Shown here: positions 14,949-24,727 of the stretch, one piece after another
Numbering within the stretch: the first letter of the stretch is position 1
Layout: every line of letters starts with the position of its first letter
Source of the DNA: ZC4RG30 sp964455685
GTDB lineage: Bacteria; Pseudomonadota; Gammaproteobacteria; Steroidobacterales; Steroidobacteraceae
Assembly: GCA_964455685.1 (NCBI GenBank)
Contig: CAYVZE010000010.1
Coordinates: forward strand, 1 to 49,818
DNA: 49,818 nucleotides
Direction: 5' to 3'
Translations under genes and position numbers: made by a program
The notes under the pieces: generated by a model
What the model saw: the letters and a program-made list of their open reading frames with translations, nothing else
What the model was told of the DNA's origin: nothing
The model's database searches: none

Positions 14949-16127
14949 ATGCATCTCGTCGATACAACGCTGTTCTACTCTCCCACCAGTGGCGGCGTGC
15001 GGCGTTACGTGAATGCCAAGCACGAGTGGTACCTGAAGCAGCCCCACATCCGCCACACGCTGCTGGTTCCCGGCGATACCCACCGCCTCGAGCCCGGTGG
15101 CGTGTCGACACTGCGCGGCGTGCACGTGCCGGGCACCTTCAACTACCGCCTGCCGCTGGCGCCGCGCCGCTGGAAGCACATGCTGCACGACCTCGAGCCC
15201 GACCTCATCGAGGCAGGTGATGCCTTCCATCCCGCCTGGTGCACGCTCGACGTCGCGCGCCGGCGCGGCATCCCGGCAGTGGCCTTCTTCCACTCGCACC
15301 TGCCGCGGCTGGTCGGCATCCGCCTCGGCCAGTACATGGGTCGCGCCGCCGGCCGTTACCTGCGCTGGCTGTACGAGCAGTTCGACCTGGTGTTCGCGCC
15401 CAGCCGCGTGATGAGCGAGTTCCTGGCCAGCCTCGGGCTCAGCAACGTGATGCTGCAGCCGCTGGGCGTGGACACCCGCGTGTTCCATCCCTCGCAGCGC
15501 AGCCTGGACCTGCGCCGGCAGCTCGGCCTGGCGCCCGGCACACGGCTGCTGGTGTATGCCGGCCGGTTCTCGGCGGAGAAGAACATCCAGGTACTGCACG
15601 ACACCTTCCAGCGCCTGGGCAACCGCTACCACTTGCTGATGGTGGGCGGCGGCGAGCACCAGCGCCCAGCGCCGAACATCACGCTGATCCCTTACCGGCG
15701 CGATCCCGGCGCGCTGGCGCGCACCCTGGCCTCGGCCGATGCGCTGATCCACGCCGGCACCGCCGAGACCTTCGGGCTGGTGGTGATCGAGGCCATGGCC
15801 TGCGGCCGCCCCGTGGTGGGCGTGCGCGCCAATGCCGTGGCCGAGCTGGTGGACGAGACCGTGGGCGTCACCGCGGCCCGCGCCGATGGCGCGCTGATGG
15901 CGCGCGCAGTGCGCGACCTGTACGACCGTGACATCGAGGCACTGGGACAGGCGGCGCGCGCCCGCGTCGAGGCGCGCTACTCCTGGGACCGCGCGCTGCA
16001 GCAGCAGCTGACGGTCTACGGCGCGCTGATCGAGAAGATGCGCACCTTGCCGGCCGGCTGGGCCACGGCCAGCAGCCGCCCATCCGGGGACCAGAGCATC
16101 GTGCCCGCGGGCCCGTCCAGCAGCTGA
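14949..16127 (+). CDS. GT4-type glycosyltransferase
   Basis: 392 aa, a GT-B fold sugar transferase likely acting on a cell-surface glycan or lipid at the cytoplasmic face. The N-terminal half begins HLVDTTLFYSPTSGGVRRY, the glycine-rich acceptor loop. The donor-binding half has LVYAGRFSAEKN, LLMVGGGEH and the EX7E motif AETFGLVVIEAMACG. GGGGAAAG provides the ribosome site; an earlier TTG at 14892 is the -35 box itself and was rejected. The last 112 nt are antisense to the WD40 gene: natural homology seems to end near EKMRTLPAG and the final 20 or so residues are read through the neighbour. Confidence 0.9.
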   Translation: MHLVDTTLFYSPTSGGVRRYVNAKHEWYLKQPHIRHTLLVPGDTHRLEPGGVSTLRGVHVPGTFNYRLPLAPRRWKHMLHDLEPDLIEAGDAFHPAWCTLDVARRRGIPAVAFFHSHLPRLVGIRLGQYMGRAAGRYLRWLYEQFDLVFAPSRVMSEFLASLGLSNVMLQPLGVDTRVFHPSQRSLDLRRQLGLAPGTRLLVYAGRFSAEKNIQVLHDTFQRLGNRYHLLMVGGGEHQRPAPNITLIPYRRDPGALARTLASADALIHAGTAETFGLVVIEAMACGRPVVGVRANAVAELVDETVGVTAARADGALMARAVRDLYDRDIEALGQAARARVEARYSWDRALQQQLTVYGALIEKMRTLPAGWATASSRPSGDQSIVPAGPSSS

Positions 16128-17044
16128 ATGTCCAGCGCATCGCGGACCGCCTTGCCGGGCCGCCACAGCGCCACCCGCCAGTCCCGGCCCGCCGAGGCCA
16201 GCAGCGCGCCGCCCGGCTGGAAGGCCAGCGACTCGATGCGGTCCTCGTGCGCGTTGAGCTGCAGCGGCTGGCTGCCCTCGGGGCCCTTGCCACCGAAGTC
16301 CCACACCACGATGCTGCTGGCACCACTGGAGGCCGTTGCCAGCAGGCGGCTGTTGCCGCTCCAGCTGGTGTGTTCCACCTTGCCCTCGTAGCCGCTCATG
16401 CGCGAGCGCTTGCGGTTGTTGATGTAGCGGAAGTTCACCGTGCCGTCGGCGAGGCCGCAGGCAGCGATGCGGTTGTCGGGCGACAGCGCCAGCGTCAGCG
16501 GGGTGCCTTCGAGCACGAACTGCTCGATGGTGGGCGAATCGACGCGATCGACGAACAGCGCGCCATTGGCGGCGGCCAGCAGCTCGTCTCGGCCGCGCCA
16601 GGCCAGGTACAGCAGGTTGGCTGTGTGCCCGGCCAGCATGGCAAGCTGCGCGCCGGCCGCATCGAACACGAGCACATCGCGGCCCGAGGCGAAGGCCAGC
16701 CGCTGGCCATCGCTGCGCCAGGCCAGCCCTGCAGGCCAGCGTGCGGCGCGGTGCAGGGGGCGGGCCGCGGGCGCGTCCGCCTGCATGTCCCACAGGTTCA
16801 CGGCACCATCCTGGCCCGACACCGCGAGCTGCGTGCCCCTGGGCTGCCAGGCCATCTCGATCACGCCGGGGAAGTGCTCGCCGAGGAGCGTGGCTTCACC
16901 GCTGGCGGCGTCCACGCGCCAGAGGCGCCCTTCGCCGCCGCCCACGGCCAGCGTGCGGCCATCGGGCGACCATGCCAGTGCGACCGGGAAATCATCGATG
17001 GCCACCACCGGGCCGGCGGTGAGCCTTGCGTGGTCCGTGCCCAT
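16016..17044 (-). CDS. WD40-repeat beta-propeller protein
   Basis: 342 aa made of about seven WD40 blades, with repeated units such as VALAWSPDGRTLAVGGGEGRLW, GTQLAVSGQDGAVNLWD, ALLASAGRDWRVALW and TMLWSPDGRLLAVAQ. There is no signal peptide, so it is a cytoplasmic scaffold. The start at 17044 lies 5 bp after the stop of the COG0523 gene, so both are read from one message. The stop sits inside the convergent glycosyltransferase gene. The binding partner is unknown; operon context hints at metal delivery to a target complex. Confidence 0.88.
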   Translation of the reverse strand: MGTDHARLTAGPVVAIDDFPVALAWSPDGRTLAVGGGEGRLWRVDAASGEATLLGEHFPGVIEMAWQPRGTQLAVSGQDGAVNLWDMQADAPAARPLHRAARWPAGLAWRSDGQRLAFASGRDVLVFDAAGAQLAMLAGHTANLLYLAWRGRDELLAAANGALFVDRVDSPTIEQFVLEGTPLTLALSPDNRIAACGLADGTVNFRYINNRKRSRMSGYEGKVEHTSWSGNSRLLATASSGASSIVVWDFGGKGPEGSQPLQLNAHEDRIESLAFQPGGALLASAGRDWRVALWRPGKAVRDALDIQLLDGPAGTMLWSPDGRLLAVAQPAGKVRIFSISAP

Positions 17045-17049
17045 GGCCC

Positions 17050-18450
17050 TCAGGAAGCCACGCAGCCGGAGAACCCGGCCAGCAGTTCCTCGCGGTCCAG
17101 GCCACGGCCGATGAACACCACCTGGCTGGAACGGGGCGCATTGCCCCACGGCCGGTCCGGGCGCCCGTCGAACATCATGTGCACGCCGTGGAAGATGTAG
17201 CGGCGCTCATCGCCCTTGATGTTCAGCACGCCCTTCATCCGCAGGATGTCCTCGCCATGCGCCTGCAGCAGCCAGGACAGCCAGTCGTTGATCTTGCGCG
17301 CGTCCAGCGCGCGCGACTCCTCGATGCCGATGGAGCTGATCTCGTTGTCGTGGTGGTGCGAGGCGAACTGCAGCTCCGCCACCGCCGGCGCCGGCGTCAC
17401 CAGCCCGAACTCAGCCGGCGCATGCTCCACGAACAGGGCATACGCACCCGGCTGGTCCACGTCGATGCACCACTGGCCGCCCATGCACTGCATCTCCAGC
17501 GCAAAGGGCGACTCCGCCGGCGCCAGGTGCGCGCCGCTTTCCAGCACGCGCGGCTTGCCGGCGAACACGCGCACCGCGGGCTCGACCTGCGCCTCCAGTG
17601 CCTCGCGCGTGGCGGCAGGCATCGGCAGCAAGGCGATCTTCAGCGCACCATGGTCGTGGCCGTGGTGGCCATGGCCATGCCCTTCGTGGTCGTGGTCGTC
17701 GTGGCCGTGGTCGTGTCCGCCCGCATGCGGCCCGGCCGCGCGCAGGATGTTGTGCCCTGCCTTCAGCTCCACCGCACCGGCCCACTCGAAGGGGTACTGC
17801 GGTTCCAGGAAGCTGCTGTCGAAGGCCAGCGCGCGATCCAGGTCGAAGGCGCCCAGGCCCAGCACCACGTCGACCGGCACCGCTGCATTCACCGCGCGGT
17901 GGATCCTCGCCGTGCCATTGATGCCACGGATCCGCGCCTCGATGCGCGCCAGGTCCTGCTCGCCGACCAGGTCGGTCTTGTTCAGGATCACCACGTCGGC
18001 GAAGCCCACCTGGATGGCCGGCTCCTTCAGCTCCTTCAGGTGCTGCTCGAAGTGGCGCGCATCCACCAGCGTGACGATGGCGTCCACCACGAACTGCTCG
18101 CGCAGGTCCTCGTCGAGGAAGAAGGTCTGCGCCACCGGGCCCGGGTCGGCCATGCCGGTGGTCTCGATCAGCACGTGGTCGAAGCGGTCGCGGCGCTTGA
18201 GCAGCTGGCCCAGCACGCGGATCAGGTCGCCGCGCACCGTGCAGCAGATGCAGCCATTACTGGTCTCGAAGATCTCTTCCTCGGCGCCGATCACCAGCTG
18301 GTGGTCCACGCCCACCTCGCCGAACTCGTTCTCGATCACGGCGATGCGCTTGCCGTGCTGCCCGGAGAGGATGCGGTTGAGCAGCGTGGTCTTGCCCGCA
18401 CCAAGGAAACCGGTGAGCACAGTGACGGGAATGCGCGGCACCTGGCTCAT
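17050..18450 (-). CDS. COG0523 GTPase metallochaperone (CobW/ZNG1-like)
   Basis: 466 aa. Members of this family use GTP hydrolysis to deliver metal, usually zinc or cobalt, to client proteins. Walker A is GFLGAGKTT near the N-terminus, the metal-binding CxCC motif is GCICCT, base recognition is NKTD, and the CobW C-terminal domain ends IFHGVHMMFDGRPDRPW. Between the domains is a His/Asp/Gly linker (GHDHGHDDHDHEGHGH), a metal reservoir typical of zinc-handling members. The ATG overlaps the methyltransferase stop by ATGA. An upstream start 11 codons earlier is less likely. Confidence 0.92.
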   Translation of the reverse strand: MSQVPRIPVTVLTGFLGAGKTTLLNRILSGQHGKRIAVIENEFGEVGVDHQLVIGAEEEIFETSNGCICCTVRGDLIRVLGQLLKRRDRFDHVLIETTGMADPGPVAQTFFLDEDLREQFVVDAIVTLVDARHFEQHLKELKEPAIQVGFADVVILNKTDLVGEQDLARIEARIRGINGTARIHRAVNAAVPVDVVLGLGAFDLDRALAFDSSFLEPQYPFEWAGAVELKAGHNILRAAGPHAGGHDHGHDDHDHEGHGHGHHGHDHGALKIALLPMPAATREALEAQVEPAVRVFAGKPRVLESGAHLAPAESPFALEMQCMGGQWCIDVDQPGAYALFVEHAPAEFGLVTPAPAVAELQFASHHHDNEISSIGIEESRALDARKINDWLSWLLQAHGEDILRMKGVLNIKGDERRYIFHGVHMMFDGRPDRPWGNAPRSSQVVFIGRGLDREELLAGFSGCVAS

Positions 18451-19046
18451 GCGAACGTCCCCGCGGCGGTATCCATCTCCCACACCGTCAGGTTGCAGTC
18501 GCGGTGCAGCCAGAAGCCCGCGCCCAGGTGGCGGAAGGACTTCTTCAGCTCACGGCGATACCAGGCGCCCGAACGCAGGCTGACCGCCGGATCGGTCCGC
18601 GACTGGTCGCAGTTCTCCTCCCAGTCCTCCCTGGTCAGCACGCCGAAGTACAGCAGCCCGCGGCACACGCGGGCCAGGTTTTGCAGTGCACGACGGGTCT
18701 GTTGCGCATCCAGGTACTGCAGCACGTCGTAGCAGATCACGATGTCGTACTTCGCCTTGCGGTCGAAGTCCTGGATGCCGCCGTGGATCCAGCCGAAGCG
18801 CTTGCAGAGGTACTCGCTGACCTCCAGGCCCGTATAGGTCGCGCCCGGCAGGGCGCGCTTGAGCGGCGCCTTGAGCAGTCCCATGCCGCAGCCGGCGTCC
18901 AGGATGCTGCGTACCGGCAGGCCCAGGTGCTCGGCCATCGCGGCAATCAACCTGCCGCGGGCATTCATTTCGGCGCGGTTGGTCACCGCGGTGCGCGGAT
19001 CCTCGTAGAACCGCTGGTAGTAAGCCCGGTCAAACTGCTCTGTCAT
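18447..19046 (-). CDS. SAM-dependent class I methyltransferase
   Basis: 199 aa. The Rossmann motif I is SILDAGCGMGLLK, motif II TYTGLEVSEYLC and motif IV YDIVICYDVLQYLD. The N-terminus MTEQFDRAYYQRFYEDPRTA matches small SAM methyltransferases with FDRAYYDRFYxxP starts. The substrate is unknown. It is the first gene of the operon with the COG0523 chaperone and WD40 protein, so a metal-linked client is possible. AAGGA directly abuts the ATG, and a TATGGT box ends 6 nt before it, favouring leaderless translation. Confidence 0.85.
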   Translation of the reverse strand: MTEQFDRAYYQRFYEDPRTAVTNRAEMNARGRLIAAMAEHLGLPVRSILDAGCGMGLLKAPLKRALPGATYTGLEVSEYLCKRFGWIHGGIQDFDRKAKYDIVICYDVLQYLDAQQTRRALQNLARVCRGLLYFGVLTREDWEENCDQSRTDPAVSLRSGAWYRRELKKSFRHLGAGFWLHRDCNLTVWEMDTAAGTFA

Positions 19047-19051
19047 TCCTT

Positions 19052-19058
19052 TACCATA
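19052..19058. promoter_or_regulatory. Overlapping divergent -10 boxes
   Basis: Only 19 bp separate the methyltransferase (-) and rimO (+) start codons. Within them the same bases read TATGGT on the minus strand (19058-19053, 6 nt before its ATG) and TACCAT on the plus strand (19052-19057, 8 nt before its ATG), so both genes appear to start leaderless from one symmetrical element. Confidence 0.5.
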
Positions 19059-19065
19059 GGCGCTT

Positions 19066-20415
19066 ATGCCCGCCCCTTCCCCACGCGTCGGATTCGTCAG
19101 CCTCGGCTGTCCCAAGGCGCTCGTCGATTCGGAGCGCATCCTGACGCAATTGCGCATCCGCGGCTACGAGATTTCACCCAGCTACGAGGACTCGGACCTC
19201 GTGGTGGTCAACACCTGCGGCTTCATCGACTCGGCCATCGACGAGTCGCTCGAGGCCATCGGCGAGGCCATCGACGCCAACGGCAAGGTGATCGTCACCG
19301 GCTGCCTGGGCGCCAACCCGCAGCGCATCCTCGAGGCGCACCCCAAGGTGCTGGCCGTCACCGGCCCGCATGCCACCGAGGCCGTGCTCGAGGCCGTCGA
19401 CCGCCACCTGCCGCACCCGCACGATCCCTTCACGGACCTGGTGCCGCCGCAGGGCATCCGCCTCACGCCGCGCCATTATGCCTACCTGAAGATCTCCGAA
19501 GGCTGCAACAACCGCTGCACCTTCTGCATCATCCCGGCGCTGCGCGGCCGGCTGGTATCGCGGCCGCTGGAGTCGGTGCTCGGCGAGGCACAGCGGCTGG
19601 TGGCTGCCGGCGTCAGGGAACTGCTGGTGATCTCGCAGGACACCAGCGCCTACGGCGTGGACCTGCGCTACCAGTCCGCCAGCTTCGCCGGCGCCGAGTA
19701 CCAGACGCGCTTCCTCGACCTGGCGCGCGCACTGGGCGGCTTCGGCGTGTGGGTGCGCCTGCACTACGTGTATCCCTACCCGCACGTGGATGACGTGCTG
19801 CCATTGATGGCCGAAGGCAAGGTGCTGCCCTACCTCGACATCCCCTTCCAGCACGGCAGCCCGTCGGTGCTCAGGCGCATGCGCCGGCCCGCGCATGCCG
19901 AGAACACGCTCGAGCGCATCCATGCCTGGCGCAAGGCCGTGCCGGACCTCACGCTGCGCTCGACCTTCATCGTCGGTTTCCCCGGGGAGACCGAAGCGGA
20001 ATTCGAAGAACTGCTGCAGTGGCTGGATGAAGCCGGGCTCGACCGCGTCGGCTGCTTCAAGTACTCGCCGGTGGAAGGCGCCGCCGCCAATGACATCCCG
20101 GGCGCGGTGGCGCCCGAGGTGATGGACGAGCGGTACGAGCGTTTCATGGAGAAGGCGGCGAGCATCTCCGCGAAGCGCCTGGCGCAGAAGGTCGGGGGAG
20201 AGATGACCGTGATCGTGGACCACGTCGAGGGCAACCGCGCCGTCGCGCGCGGACCCGGCGATGCCCCCGAGATCGACGGCGTCGTGAACCTCCGCAAGGC
20301 CGGGGGACTGAAGCAGGGCGACTTCGCGCGCGTGCGCATCACCGCGGCCGGCACGTACGACCTCGAGGCCGAAGTGGTGCAGGCCGGCGTCGCCCCCGCG
20401 CTTCAGCCCGCCTGA
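19066..20415 (+). CDS. rimO: Ribosomal protein S12 methylthiotransferase RimO
   Basis: 449 aa. RimO is a radical-SAM enzyme that methylthiolates the conserved aspartate of ribosomal protein S12. The N-terminal UPF0004 domain carries three cluster cysteines (SLGCPKALVDSE, VVNTCGFID, IVTGCLG). The radical-SAM motif is CNNRCTFC, followed by PALRGRLVSRP. The TRAM domain is at the C-terminus (GEMTVIVDHVEGNRAVARG). The last 13 nt overlap the convergent acetyltransferase gene. Confidence 0.96.
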   Translation: MPAPSPRVGFVSLGCPKALVDSERILTQLRIRGYEISPSYEDSDLVVVNTCGFIDSAIDESLEAIGEAIDANGKVIVTGCLGANPQRILEAHPKVLAVTGPHATEAVLEAVDRHLPHPHDPFTDLVPPQGIRLTPRHYAYLKISEGCNNRCTFCIIPALRGRLVSRPLESVLGEAQRLVAAGVRELLVISQDTSAYGVDLRYQSASFAGAEYQTRFLDLARALGGFGVWVRLHYVYPYPHVDDVLPLMAEGKVLPYLDIPFQHGSPSVLRRMRRPAHAENTLERIHAWRKAVPDLTLRSTFIVGFPGETEAEFEELLQWLDEAGLDRVGCFKYSPVEGAAANDIPGAVAPEVMDERYERFMEKAASISAKRLAQKVGGEMTVIVDHVEGNRAVARGPGDAPEIDGVVNLRKAGGLKQGDFARVRITAAGTYDLEAEVVQAGVAPALQPA

Positions 20416-21227
20416 ACGCGCTGCGAGAGCTTGCGGCTGACGGCCTGGCGCATTTCCTCGTCGAGCTTCAGGCCGAAGACCTCCTCCATCACGCCGAGCA
20501 CCTCCTCCGGGCCGCGCAGCACGCGGCGCGTCGTTGCACCGTTGGGGTCATGGAAGCCCAGTTCGAAGTCGCGCAGCACGTGCCGTCCGTCCGGCGTGGC
20601 GCGCGAGAGCATCAGCATCTGCGTGAAGTGCGAGGCCGGGTCCATGCAGAGCTGGAAGTTGGCTGCCTCGAAGTCCACCGGCAGCTGGGGTTGCAGGTCG
20701 AAGCGGTACATCGGCTGCCATTGACCGCGGATGCGCACCCACAGGCGGCGCTCGCCGGCGGCAAGGGGCTCCAGGCGGAAGACGTCGTGGCCGACCTGCT
20801 GGGGGTCGTCGCGGGACAAGTCGATGGCGCCGCAGATGCTCTGGCCGCCGAAGCCGACGTCCAGCAGCCAATCGCGACCCTCGGCGCGGACCAGCAGGGC
20901 CCGGTGGGTGCGGGGCGTGATCGCGTCCGGGCCGCGGCCCCAGAGCACCCGCGCAGCCAGGTCCGTGACATCGAAACCCAGCGCGCGCAGCGCCTCGCCA
21001 AACAGCAGGTTCTGCTCGAAGCACCAGCCACCGCGGCAGCCAAGGACCAGCTTGTCGAACACGGCCGCGAGCTCGAGGCTCACGCGCCGGCGGACGAACG
21101 CGTCGAGGTTCTCGAACGGGATGGAACGGGCATGGGCGGCAGCAAGGGAGGAGAGTGTCGCCGGGGCAGCCTCGGCGGCCGGGTGGTCGATGCGGGCGAG
21201 ATAGCGGGTGAGCTGGGTGGAGTTCAT
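20403..21227 (-). CDS. nat: Arylamine N-acetyltransferase
   Basis: 274 aa. It transfers acetyl from acetyl-CoA to arylamines or hydrazines. The catalytic triad is visible: Cys in GCRGGWCFEQN, His in PRTHRALLV, Asp in LLDVGFGG. The N-terminal SIPFENLDAF motif is also typical. ATG 21227 gives the family N-terminus MNSTQLTRYLARID; an upstream start at 21278 adds a non-homologous stretch. It converges on rimO with a 13-nt coding overlap. Confidence 0.93.
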   Translation of the reverse strand: MNSTQLTRYLARIDHPAAEAAPATLSSLAAAHARSIPFENLDAFVRRRVSLELAAVFDKLVLGCRGGWCFEQNLLFGEALRALGFDVTDLAARVLWGRGPDAITPRTHRALLVRAEGRDWLLDVGFGGQSICGAIDLSRDDPQQVGHDVFRLEPLAAGERRLWVRIRGQWQPMYRFDLQPQLPVDFEAANFQLCMDPASHFTQMLMLSRATPDGRHVLRDFELGFHDPNGATTRRVLRGPEEVLGVMEEVFGLKLDEEMRQAVSRKLSQRVQAG

Positions 21228-21316
21228 AGGAGCACCCGCGCAAGCGTGGGCGGGGATCCCGCGCGGGTCAAATGGCACCGCGACCGGCTCTGGACAGCGG
21301 CAAGCCGGAACCGCAC

Positions 21317-21415
21317 AATGGTTTCAGGGTTTGTTGCAAGAATCGTTTCATCTATCTTGCAATCCCATGTAGTATCAATCGATTAGCAAAATTCCAGACG
21401 GAAATGATCGTTTCA
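21317..21415 (+). promoter_or_regulatory. Repeat-rich upstream region of the HipA-like gene
   Basis: This AT-rich stretch contains a perfect inverted repeat TTGCAAGA (21334-21341) / TCTTGCAA (21355-21362) with a 13-bp spacer. A direct repeat ATCGTTTCA occurs at 21342-21350 and 21407-21415, and a related GGTTTCAGG at 21320-21328. The second direct repeat abuts the start codon. Such repeats are candidate operators for the winged-helix domain of the downstream protein. Confidence 0.45.
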
Positions 21416-21417
21416 GG

Positions 21418-22800
21418 ATGAGCGCCCAGGAAGAGCTGCTGCGGGTGCTGCGCGCGAGGCCCAACATCCCCGCCGCGGAACTCCGGACCGCGCTCGGCGT
21501 CAGCCGGCCTACCCTGATGCGCCTGGTGCGCGCTGCCGGACCAGCCGTATTGACCATCGGCCGGGGCCGCCGGACCGCCTACGCCGCGCGCCGGCCACTG
21601 GCGGCGGACAACAGCCCTCTCCCGATCTTCCGCATCGACGAAAAAGGACGCTACGACCACGTCGCGCAGCTGCATCTGGCCTACCCGCACGGCAGCGTCC
21701 TGGAGTGGACCCCCACCCCCTGTCCCTGGCCGCTGAACGAATCCATGCGTGACGGGTGGTCTGGCGGGCTGCCGTACTTCCTCCAGGACCTCTGGCCGGA
21801 GGGATTCCTGGGCAGGACCTTCGCCCGCGCCGTGGCCCCCATCCTGGCGCTGGACCCGGACCCGAAGCGCTGGACCGAGGACCAGGTCCTGCTCGCCATG
21901 AGCCTTTACGGCAGCGACCCGGTCGGCGACCTTCTCGTGGGCGAAGGCGCGCTGAAACAGTTCCTTGCCCGGCTGCAGAAGCCGGACGAACCGCTGAAAG
22001 AACCCGGACTCCCCGCCCGTTACGCCGCGCTGGCAGAACAGGCCATGGCTGGCGGGCACCCGGGTTCGTCGGCCGCCGGCGAGTTCCCGAAGTTCACCGC
22101 CATTCGCCAGCAACGCGACGGACCCGCCAAGGTCCTGGTCAAGTTCTCGGGATCGGACGGATCGGAAGGCTCACAGCGCTGGTCCGACCTGCTCGTGTGC
22201 GAGCACCTGGCCGCGGAAGTGTTGAACGGGCTGCCGGGCATCGATGCCGCACACACGCGCATCCTGCAAGCCCGTGGCCGCACCTTCCTGGAAAGCGAAC
22301 GGTTCGACCGTCACGGCGCGCACGGGCGTTCCGCCGTTTGCACATGGGGAGCGATCAACCACGCGTGGTTCGGAATGTCCGCCCCCTGGCCGCAGGGCGC
22401 CGCCCGGCTGCGCGAACTCAAGCTGATCGAACCGGAAACCGAACAGGCCGTCGAAGTGCTGTGGCACTTCGGCCAGCTGATCGGCAACAACGACATGCAT
22501 GACGGCAACCTCAGCTTTCGCCCCGGCGAGGTCCGCGGCCGGCCGGGATTCCGCCTCGCACCCGCCTACGACATGCTGCCGATGCTGTACGCGCCGGCCC
22601 GGGGCGTGGAACTGCCGCCCGTGGATTTCAATCCGGCGCTGCCGCTGCCGTACGATCGTCCGGCGTGGCTGGTTGCGGCCCGGGGAGCCGTGGCGTTCTG
22701 GGACCGCGCTGCGCAGGACACGCGGATCAGTGGCCCCTTCCGGCGCATCTGCGCAGGGAACATCCGGAAGGTCCAGGGCCTCATGGCGCTCGTCGAGTGA
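21418..22800 (+). CDS. yjjJ: HipA-family kinase, YjjJ type, with N-terminal HTH
   Basis: 460 aa. Residues 1-60 form a winged helix-turn-helix (AAELRTALGVSRPTLMRLVR), a built-in DNA-binding domain that replaces the separate HipB antitoxin; no hipB-like gene adjoins it. The kinase half carries PKFTAI and AKVLVKFSG (ATP-binding region), TRILQARGRTFLESERFDR, catalytic GNNDMHDGNLS and metal-binding APAYDMLPM. HipA kinases phosphorylate cytoplasmic targets such as aminoacyl-tRNA synthetases; the YjjJ target is not implied by sequence. It is a single gene with its own AT-rich, repeat-bearing upstream region. Confidence 0.9.
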   Translation: MSAQEELLRVLRARPNIPAAELRTALGVSRPTLMRLVRAAGPAVLTIGRGRRTAYAARRPLAADNSPLPIFRIDEKGRYDHVAQLHLAYPHGSVLEWTPTPCPWPLNESMRDGWSGGLPYFLQDLWPEGFLGRTFARAVAPILALDPDPKRWTEDQVLLAMSLYGSDPVGDLLVGEGALKQFLARLQKPDEPLKEPGLPARYAALAEQAMAGGHPGSSAAGEFPKFTAIRQQRDGPAKVLVKFSGSDGSEGSQRWSDLLVCEHLAAEVLNGLPGIDAAHTRILQARGRTFLESERFDRHGAHGRSAVCTWGAINHAWFGMSAPWPQGAARLRELKLIEPETEQAVEVLWHFGQLIGNNDMHDGNLSFRPGEVRGRPGFRLAPAYDMLPMLYAPARGVELPPVDFNPALPLPYDRPAWLVAARGAVAFWDRAAQDTRISGPFRRICAGNIRKVQGLMALVE

Positions 22801-22860
22801 CGCCCCGGCGCACCAGCTTCTCGGGCCCAGCCAACCCCGGGGAACGGCGTTCGCATGCAA

Positions 22861-22875
22861 GGCGGCTCTGCCGCC
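22861..22875. terminator. Short GC stem-loop between hipA-like gene and glmS
   Basis: GGCGGC (22861-22866) pairs with GCCGCC (22870-22875) around TCT, in the 81-bp space between two convergent stops. No T-run is present. Confidence 0.35.
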
Positions 22876-22881
22876 CGCCCC

Positions 22882-24717
<1,836 letters not shown>

Positions 24718-24727
24718 ATTCCCTTCC

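Noticed and set aside
17640..17720. Tandem-like GTGGTCGTGG repeats
   Set aside because: They encode the His/Asp/Gly linker of the COG0523 protein; not a non-coding microsatellite or CRISPR.
24718..24727. Possible glmS ribozyme
   Set aside because: Only 10 bp separate glmU and glmS; no ribozyme could fit, and it is a Gram-positive feature.
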